Shown here in pieces: positions 1 through 4,140 of a DNA stretch of 5,539 bases. Under the pieces are notes generated by a model. The model saw only the letters and a program-made list of their open reading frames with translations, ran no database searches and had not been told where the DNA came from. Position 1 is the first letter of the stretch. Every line of letters begins with the position of its first letter. A program made the position numbers and the translations under genes. The DNA comes from Betaproteobacteria bacterium (GTDB taxonomy: Bacteria; Pseudomonadota; Gammaproteobacteria; Burkholderiales; Burkholderiaceae_C), in contig VBCQ01000423.1 in NCBI GenBank assembly GCA_005882155.1, positions 1 through 5,539 of the forward strand, in the 5' to 3' direction.

Positions 1-324
1 GTCGAGCCCACTGCGTCGCCGGTCATCAGCGGCGGCAAGCCGGGGCCACATGCGATCCAGGGCATCGGCGCCGGCTTCATTCCGAAGAACCTGCACACCG
101 CGCTGCTCGACGGCGTGATCCAGGTCGACGCCGACGCGGCCAAGGAAATGGCGCGTCGGGCGGCGCGTGAGGAAGGCATGCTGGTGGGCATCTCGTCGGG
201 CGCCGCACTGGCGGCGATCGCGCAGAAGCTGCCCGAGCTGCGCACCGGCGCGACGGTGCTCGGCTTCAACTACGACACCGGCGAGCGCTATCTGTCGATT
301 GAAGGCTTTCTTCCATCCGAATGA
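1..324 (+). CDS. cysK: Cysteine synthase A (O-acetylserine sulfhydrylase), C-terminal part
   Basis: This is the last 107 codons of a gene that begins before the window. The enzyme is a cytosolic PLP-dependent fold-type II protein that makes L-cysteine from O-acetylserine and sulfide. Visible family marks are the GIGAGFIPKNL segment (about fragment residues 21-31), the EEGMLVGISSGAA segment near residues 57-69, which carries the serine contacting the PLP pyridine nitrogen in this family, and the terminal GERYLS motif. The lysine that binds PLP lies upstream and is not visible. The motif set fits CysK better than CysM, but a CysM-type paralogue cannot be excluded from the C-terminus alone. The stop codon at 322-324 overlaps the creB start in an ATGA, so the two genes are probably co-transcribed and translationally coupled. 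Confidence 0.9.
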   Translation, partial: VEPTASPVISGGKPGPHAIQGIGAGFIPKNLHTALLDGVIQVDADAAKEMARRAAREEGMLVGISSGAALAAIAQKLPELRTGATVLGFNYDTGERYLSIEGFLPSE

Positions 325-1025
325 GCATGAAGCCGCGCATCCTGATCGTTGAAGACGAGCCGGGCATTGCCGACACGCTGCAGTACGCGCTGCGCACCGA
401 CGGCTTCGATCCGGCGTGGGTCGCGACCGGCGAAGAGGCGCTCACGCAATTGCGCGCCCAGCCACCGGCGCTGGTGATTCTCGATGTCGGCCTGCCCGAC
501 GCGAGCGGCTTCGAGGTGTTCAAGCGGCTGCGCGAATTCGCCGACGTGCCGGTCGTCTTCCTGACCGCGCGCAGCGACGAGATCGATCGCGTCGTCGGCC
601 TCGAGCTCGGCGCCGACGACTATGTCGCCAAGCCGTTTTCGCCGCGCGAGCTGGTCGCCCGTGTTCGATCGATATTGCGTCGCGCCGCCAAGACCGCGGC
701 GGCTGCGCCCGCGGCCGCGACGACCCCGATCGCGATCGACGACGGGCGGCGGCAGATCCGCTTCTATGGCCATTTGCTTGAACTCTCGCGCTACGAATAC
801 GGTCTGTTGAAGACGCTCGCGTCGCGACCCGGCCATGTGTTCAGCCGCGACACCTTGCTCGAACGCGTCTGGGACGACCCCGGCGAGAGCCTGGACCGCA
901 CCGTCGACGCGCATGTGAAGACCTTGCGCGCGAAGATGAAAGCGGTGGCACCGTTGCTCGATCCGATCCGCACCCACCGCGGCACCGGCTACGCGCTCGC
1001 CGAGGACTTGCCCGCGAAACTTTGA
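321..1025 (+). CDS. creB: CreB-type response regulator (OmpR/PhoB family)
   Basis: A 234-residue DNA-binding response regulator, close to the length of E. coli CreB. The receiver domain spans about residues 5-120, with acidic pocket E11-D12, phospho-acceptor D55 in ILDVGLPD, T82 and K104. A short Ala/Pro/Thr-rich linker (about 122-138) leads to an OmpR-type winged helix (about 139-232) whose recognition helix is near DRTVDAHVKTLRAK (192-205). From memory of E. coli CreB, DE-GIADTL, ILDVGLPD-SGFE, GADDYVAKPFSPRE and the THRG-GY ending are shared, so the CreB assignment is stronger than a generic OmpR call. The ATG at 321 overlaps the cysK stop (ATGA). An ATG at 327 (Met3) is a possible alternative. 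No close Shine-Dalgarno is visible, so coupling to cysK translation is likely. The partner kinase is two genes downstream. Its expected operator sequence occurs exactly at 4021-4036. Confidence 0.93.
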   Translation: MSMKPRILIVEDEPGIADTLQYALRTDGFDPAWVATGEEALTQLRAQPPALVILDVGLPDASGFEVFKRLREFADVPVVFLTARSDEIDRVVGLELGADDYVAKPFSPRELVARVRSILRRAAKTAAAAPAAATTPIAIDDGRRQIRFYGHLLELSRYEYGLLKTLASRPGHVFSRDTLLERVWDDPGESLDRTVDAHVKTLRAKMKAVAPLLDPIRTHRGTGYALAEDLPAKL

Positions 1026-1086
1026 ACGGCTTCGAGGCACGCGGATTGCCTGACAGGGACCATGTCCGCCATCTGCGGAATGCAGT

Positions 1087-1092
1087 AAGGAG
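1087..1092 (+). promoter_or_regulatory. Shine-Dalgarno of the SnoaL-like gene
   Basis: AAGGAG lies 5 nt before the GTG at 1098. This decides the start. The in-frame ATG at 1107 would be 14 nt away, and the ATG at 1096 belongs to another frame that does not give a recognisable protein. A 5-bp stem with a 5-nt loop (1065-1079, TCCGC/GCGGA) sits just upstream and is of uncertain meaning. Confidence 0.75.
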
Positions 1093-1097
1093 TCGAT

Positions 1098-1574
1098 GTG
1101 GAAGCGATGCTTGTCGAAAGCGATATCCGCTCGCTGTACCAGGAACTGCTCGACGCGTGGAACCGGCGCGATGCGCATGCATTCGCCGAGCTGTGTGCAG
1201 AAGACGCCAATGTCGTCGGCTTCGATGGCAGCGAGCACAACGGACAAGCCGAGATCGAGGCCCAGCTCGGCGAGATCTTTGCGCACCACGAGACCGCGTC
1301 CTACATCGGCAAGGTCCGTGAGGTGCGCTTCCTGTCCACCGAAGTGGCGGTGCTGCGTGCCGTGGCTGGCATGGTGCCGCCGGATCAGCACGACATCAAC
1401 CCGGCGGTGAACGCCGTGCAGACGCTGGTCGCACACCGCCACAAAGCGCCGTGGCGCATCGCGCTGTTCCAGAACACGCCGGCGGCGTATCACGGGCGGC
1501 CCGAGCTCAGTGAGCGATTGACGGCCGAGTTGCGAGACGCGTTGCACGAGACTTCGGCCGACATCGTTCGCTGA
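1098..1574 (+). CDS. SnoaL/NTF2-like small protein (SgcJ/EcaC or DUF4440-like)
   Basis: A 158-residue protein starting at GTG with a good ribosome-binding site. The N-terminal helix pattern (IRSLYQELLDAWNRRDA, then FAELCAEDANVVGFDG) followed by a GQAEIEAQL segment and alternating beta-strands is typical of the cone-shaped SnoaL/NTF2-like fold, in particular the group annotated as SgcJ/EcaC family oxidoreductase. These proteins bind small ligands or act as isomerases or hydrolases, and no specific substrate can be read from this sequence. There is no signal peptide or membrane segment, so it should be cytosolic. It lies between creB (72-nt gap) and creC (33-nt gap) in the same direction, so it is probably an operon member. 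Whether it takes part in Cre signalling or is a passenger is unknown. The fold call is fairly secure, while the function is not known. Confidence 0.8.
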   Translation: MEAMLVESDIRSLYQELLDAWNRRDAHAFAELCAEDANVVGFDGSEHNGQAEIEAQLGEIFAHHETASYIGKVREVRFLSTEVAVLRAVAGMVPPDQHDINPAVNAVQTLVAHRHKAPWRIALFQNTPAAYHGRPELSERLTAELRDALHETSADIVR

Positions 1575-1607
1575 GTTCACCTGAGCGGCCATGGCAGCGC
1601 GCCTGCT

Positions 1608-3065
1608 ATGGTCGCGGCCGTGAGCAAGCGCACCCGCATCTTCATCGGCATCCTGCTCGCCTACGCATTCGGCGTCGGCGTGCTGATGTATCGGCTGCTC
1701 GGCGACATCGACCCGCGCTATCGCGAGTCGGCCGAAGAGTCGCTCGTCGAGACTGCGCACCTGATGGCCGCGACGATCGAGAGTGCGTCGCCCGACGGCG
1801 CATTGAACGCCGAGGGCTTGCGCCCGGTGTTCCAGTCGCTGTACGCGCGCCGCTTCAAGGCCAACATCTACGGCTTCGAGAAGACGCGCGTCGAGCTGCG
1901 CGTCGCCGTGGTCGACCGCGCCGGCCGCGTCGTTTTCGACTCGCAATCGCGCCATGAGGGCGAAGACTTCTCGCAATGGCGCGACGTGAAGCGAGCGCTC
2001 AACGGCGAATACGGCGCGCGCGCCACGCCCGACATCGACAGCGACGCGCGCACCTCGGTGATGTACGTCGCCGCGCCGATTCGCCAGCGCAACGAGATCA
2101 TCGGCGCGGTCAGCGTCGGCAAGCCGATGCAAAGCTTCGGCCAGTTCGTCGAGGCCGCACGCCGCAAGACGCTGCTCGTCGGCGCGACCTCGGTGGTCGC
2201 CGTGCTGCTGCTCGTCGTCATCGTCTCGGTGTGGCTGGTGCGGCCGTTCGGCCTCATCGTCGACTACGTTCGCTATGTGCGCGCGCAGCGCTCGTTCAGC
2301 TTGCCGCGCCTCGGCCGTCGAGCGCTCGGCGCGATCGGTGCGGCCTACGACGAGATGCGCGACGCGCTGGCCGGCCGCAACTACGTCGCCGACTACGTGC
2401 AGACGCTGACGCACGAAGTGAAGAGCCCGCTGTCTGCGATCCGCGGCGCCGCCGAGCTGCTGCAGGAGGCGATGCCCGATGCCGACCGCGCGCGCTTCGT
2501 CGCCAACATCGTTCGCGAGACGCAACGCATCCAGGAGCTCGTCGACCGCATGATGGAGCTCACCGCACTCGAGTCGCTGCACCGCCTGGACCAGACCGAG
2601 CCGGTCGCGCTGCGGCCGCTGCTCGAAGAGTTGACGGCGAGCGCGCAAGCCAGCGGCGCGGCGCGCGGCCTGCGCATCGCGCTGCAAAGCGGCGACGATG
2701 CGAGCGTCGAAGGCGACGCGTTCCTGCTGCGTCGCGCACTGACCAACCTGCTCGACAACGCGATCGACTTTTCGCCCGACGGCGGCACAGTCAGCCTGGC
2801 ACTCGCGAAGCACCGGCGCAGCGTCGACATCACGGTACGCGACAGCGGCCCCGGCATCCCCGACTACGCCGAAGACAAGGTGTTCGAGAAGTTCTATTCG
2901 CTCGCGCGTCCGCACTCGCGCAAGAAAAGCACCGGCCTCGGCCTGTCGTTCGTCAAGGAGATCGCCGAGCTGCATCAAGGCCGTGCGAGCTTGCGCAACG
3001 CCGATGGCGGCGGTGCGATCGCGACCTTGTCGTTGCCGCTGCTGGAGAACCCGGCGGCCTCGTGA
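1608..3065 (+). CDS. creC: CreC-type sensor histidine kinase
   Basis: A 485-residue inner-membrane kinase, similar in length to E. coli CreC. The order is a first transmembrane helix (about 11-31), a periplasmic sensor domain (about 32-187) and a second transmembrane helix (about 189-211). A HAMP-like linker follows to about 260, then the dimerisation/phospho-acceptor domain with H269 in THEVKSPLSAIRG, and the HATPase domain with N-box N380/N384, G1 DSGPGIP (412-418), the FEKFYSL F-box and G2 STGLGL (441-446). All catalytic motifs are intact. SVMYVAAPI (150-158) and SVGKP (169-173) in the sensor region also occur in E. coli CreC as I recall it, which supports orthology. It should autophosphorylate and pass phosphate to CreB D55. 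The start is uncertain. ATG 1608 has no visible Shine-Dalgarno, and GTG 1620, giving an MSKRTR start, fits the usual short cytoplasmic tail equally well. The in-frame stop at 1572-1574 rules out a longer form from a normal start codon. Confidence 0.93.
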   Translation: MVAAVSKRTRIFIGILLAYAFGVGVLMYRLLGDIDPRYRESAEESLVETAHLMAATIESASPDGALNAEGLRPVFQSLYARRFKANIYGFEKTRVELRVAVVDRAGRVVFDSQSRHEGEDFSQWRDVKRALNGEYGARATPDIDSDARTSVMYVAAPIRQRNEIIGAVSVGKPMQSFGQFVEAARRKTLLVGATSVVAVLLLVVIVSVWLVRPFGLIVDYVRYVRAQRSFSLPRLGRRALGAIGAAYDEMRDALAGRNYVADYVQTLTHEVKSPLSAIRGAAELLQEAMPDADRARFVANIVRETQRIQELVDRMMELTALESLHRLDQTEPVALRPLLEELTASAQASGAARGLRIALQSGDDASVEGDAFLLRRALTNLLDNAIDFSPDGGTVSLALAKHRRSVDITVRDSGPGIPDYAEDKVFEKFYSLARPHSRKKSTGLGLSFVKEIAELHQGRASLRNADGGGAIATLSLPLLENPAAS

Positions 3066-3069
3066 AGTC

Positions 3070-3957
3070 TCAGCGCGCGCCGGCGATCGCCTGGCGCACG
3101 CTGCCATGCGCGGCCGCCAAGCGCGCATGCGCCGTCGCCACGTCGACCTGCTTCATCAGCGCGACGATCGCGACCTTGACCTGGTAGTCGCATGCCGCGA
3201 GCGTGCGTCGCGCCGTCTCTTCGTCGGCACCGGTCGCGCGCACCGTCAGGCTCACCGCACGGCGGAACAGCTTCGCGCTGGTCGGGTGCAGGTCGACCAT
3301 CAGGTTGCCGTAGACCTTGTTGAGCCGGACCATGATCGCGCTCGACAAGGTGTTGAGGACGATCTTCTGCGCGGTGCCGGCCTTCAGCCGCGTGCTGCCC
3401 GAGATCAGCTCGCTGCCGGTGTTCAGCGTGATCGCGATCTGCGCACCCTGCGTCAGCGGCGCGCCGGCGTTGTTCGCGATGCCGATCGTCAACGCATCCG
3501 CCTCACGCGCCGCTGCCAGCGCGCCCATCACGTACGGCGTCGCCCCCGATGCGGCGAGCAGGATCACGACGTCGTTGCAGCCGACCGCGATCGCGCGCAG
3601 GTCGCTGGCGCCTTGCTCGGCGCTGTCTTCGGCGCCCTCGACGGCTTCGAACATCGCCCGCGGACCGCCGGCGATCACCGCCATCGCACGCGAGGGCGGC
3701 CACGAGAAGGTCGGAAAGAGCTCGACGCTGTCGAGCACACCGAGCCGCCCCGACGTGCCCGCACCGGCATAGACGAGCCGCCCGCCCGCCGCGATGCGCG
3801 GCAACGCCGCCGTCACCGCCTCGGCGATGCGAACGCTGGCCGCGCGGACCGCATCGAGCGCATGGCGCTGGTCGTCGATGAACGTGTCGACCAGATCCGT
3901 CACGCTGTACTGATCGAGATTGGGGTGGATCTCGCTGGGGATTTCGGTCTTCAGCAT
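3070..3957 (-). CDS. murQ: N-acetylmuramic acid 6-phosphate etherase
   Basis: A 295-residue cytosolic SIS-domain enzyme that cleaves the D-lactyl ether of MurNAc 6-phosphate to GlcNAc 6-phosphate and D-lactate in cell-wall recycling. Family marks, counted from the ATG at 3957, are GAGTSGRLGVLD (65-76), catalytic Glu79 (aligning with E. coli MurQ Glu83), Glu110 in VEGAEDS (aligning with Glu114), AASGATPYV (135-143) and the SGSTRLKAGTAQK signature. Length matches the family (E. coli about 298). Translation can be extended to a TTG at 4020, but the extra 21 residues (MGGLELRALARV...) do not look like MurQ, and MLKTEIPSEIHPNLDQYS resembles the usual TE...LD..S beginning. The Shine-Dalgarno is weak (GGCGGA on the minus strand). 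The gene converges with creC, leaving 4 nt between stop codons. No murP, murK or anmK neighbour is visible. Confidence 0.95.
   Translation of the reverse strand: MLKTEIPSEIHPNLDQYSVTDLVDTFIDDQRHALDAVRAASVRIAEAVTAALPRIAAGGRLVYAGAGTSGRLGVLDSVELFPTFSWPPSRAMAVIAGGPRAMFEAVEGAEDSAEQGASDLRAIAVGCNDVVILLAASGATPYVMGALAAAREADALTIGIANNAGAPLTQGAQIAITLNTGSELISGSTRLKAGTAQKIVLNTLSSAIMVRLNKVYGNLMVDLHPTSAKLFRRAVSLTVRATGADEETARRTLAACDYQVKVAIVALMKQVDVATAHARLAAAHGSVRQAIAGAR
3077..3097. other. Weak stem-loop at the creC/murQ convergence
   Basis: GCGCCGG (3077-3083) pairs with CTGGCGC (3091-3097), giving 7 bp including one G-T pair and a 7-nt loop. It starts 11 nt after the creC stop codon and lies inside the last codons of murQ. 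No T-run follows on either strand, so it is not a convincing intrinsic terminator. It could stall polymerase or protect a 3' end, or be chance pairing in GC-rich coding DNA. Confidence 0.25.
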
Positions 3958-4020
3958 TGCCAATCCGCCGGTTCGCAGGGGTAGGACACGGGCCAGCGCT
4001 CGGAGTTCCAGCCCGCCCAA

Positions 4021-4036
4021 TTCACGCCGACTTCAC
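4021..4036 (+). promoter_or_regulatory. CreB operator (cre-tag), TTCAC-N6-TTCAC
   Basis: TTCAC GCCGAC TTCAC is a perfect direct repeat matching the TTCACnnnnnnTTCAC motif described for the CreB regulon of E. coli and for the BlrA-controlled beta-lactamase genes of Aeromonas. It lies in a non-coding divergent region of a window that also encodes CreB and CreC. It reads in the same direction as the VIT/VWA gene, as tags do relative to their targets in the described systems, and ends 104 nt before that gene's ATG. It is 63 bp upstream of the murQ ATG in the opposite orientation. I found no second exact copy on either strand of the window. There is none upstream of creB or creC, where only a lone TTCAC at 1576-1580 occurs. 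Confidence 0.82.
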
Positions 4037-4102
4037 ACACCGCATGCAGGGTTCGCAAGACCTTCCTATGCGCTTCGCACACCACGCCGATTCTCCCGCT
4101 CA

Positions 4103-4118
4103 TGCCGCCTTTGCGGCA
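4103..4118 (+). other. Hairpin just upstream of the VIT/VWA ribosome-binding site
   Basis: TGCCGC (4103-4108), loop CTTT, GCGGCA (4113-4118) form a perfect 6-bp stem with a 4-nt loop. It ends 8 nt before the AAGGAG at 4127-4132, so in the mRNA it would sit directly before the ribosome-binding site without covering it. There is no following T-run, so it is not a terminator. A role in message stability or translation, or as an operator-like inverted repeat, is possible. Confidence 0.45.
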
Positions 4119-4126
4119 CGACCCTG

Positions 4127-4132
4127 AAGGAG
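4127..4132 (+). promoter_or_regulatory. Shine-Dalgarno of the VIT/VWA gene
   Basis: AAGGAG with an 8-nt spacer to the ATG at 4141. This fixes the start and puts a basic n-region followed by a hydrophobic stretch at the protein's N-terminus, as expected for export. Confidence 0.85.
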
Positions 4133-4140
4133 AAAACGCC

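Larger units (their letters stand above)
3958..4140. promoter_or_regulatory. Divergent intergenic regulatory region, murQ / VIT-VWA gene
   Basis: This 183-bp non-coding stretch separates two divergent starts and must hold both promoters. It contains an exact cre-tag (4021-4036), further TTC-led half-site-like words at 4052, 4063 and 4074, a hairpin (4103-4118) and a strong Shine-Dalgarno (4127-4132). For the plus-strand gene, TATGCG at 4067-4072 is a poor -10 candidate (three of six consensus bases). No good sigma-70 promoter is evident towards murQ. Weak core elements would fit promoters that depend on an activator, which is an inference. Confidence 0.7.

Noticed and set aside
1576..1580. 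A lone TTCAC just before creC as a possible cre-tag
   Set aside because: No second TTCAC occurs 11 bp on either side, so the two-half-site motif is not met.
321..3065. Assignment of the two-component pair as the dedicated sortase-system pair (PdsR/PdsS) because a possible sortase target is nearby
   Set aside because: The kinase is about 485 residues with CreC-specific segments (SVMYVAAPI, THEVKSPLSAIRGAAELL, GIPDYA), and the regulator matches CreB closely. The presence of an exact cre-tag also favours CreBC.
288..3128. A 2841-nt open frame on the minus strand across creB, the SnoaL-like gene and creC (946 codons)
   Set aside because: Its codons are exact reverse complements of the sense codons, because all three plus genes lie in the same frame. 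It stays open because TTA, CTA and TCA codons are nearly absent in this GC-rich DNA. The product is a low-complexity Arg/Ala/Gln/Asp/Val-rich sequence with no recognisable domain, whereas the sense proteins are clear family members.
1976..3187. A 403-codon plus-strand frame overlapping creC in another frame
   Set aside because: It is an Arg/Ala-rich out-of-frame translation of creC, which has complete kinase motifs in its own frame.
214..3594. Four copies of the GCGATCGC palindrome (214, 3015, 3083, 3587), resembling HIP1
   Set aside because: All four lie in coding DNA and arise from common Ala-Ile-Ala-type or Arg codon runs in GC-rich genes. The number is higher than base composition predicts, but codon use explains it and there is no regular spacing.
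2983..3984. A 333-codon plus-strand frame opposite murQ
   Set aside because: It is codon-aligned antisense to murQ, is Arg-rich and has no domain. MurQ on the minus strand has all its catalytic motifs.
3958..4020. An N-terminal extension of MurQ from a TTG at 4020
   Set aside because: The 21 added residues do not resemble the MurQ N-terminus. The ATG at 3957 gives the usual family length and beginning, and the extension would run up to the cre-tag.
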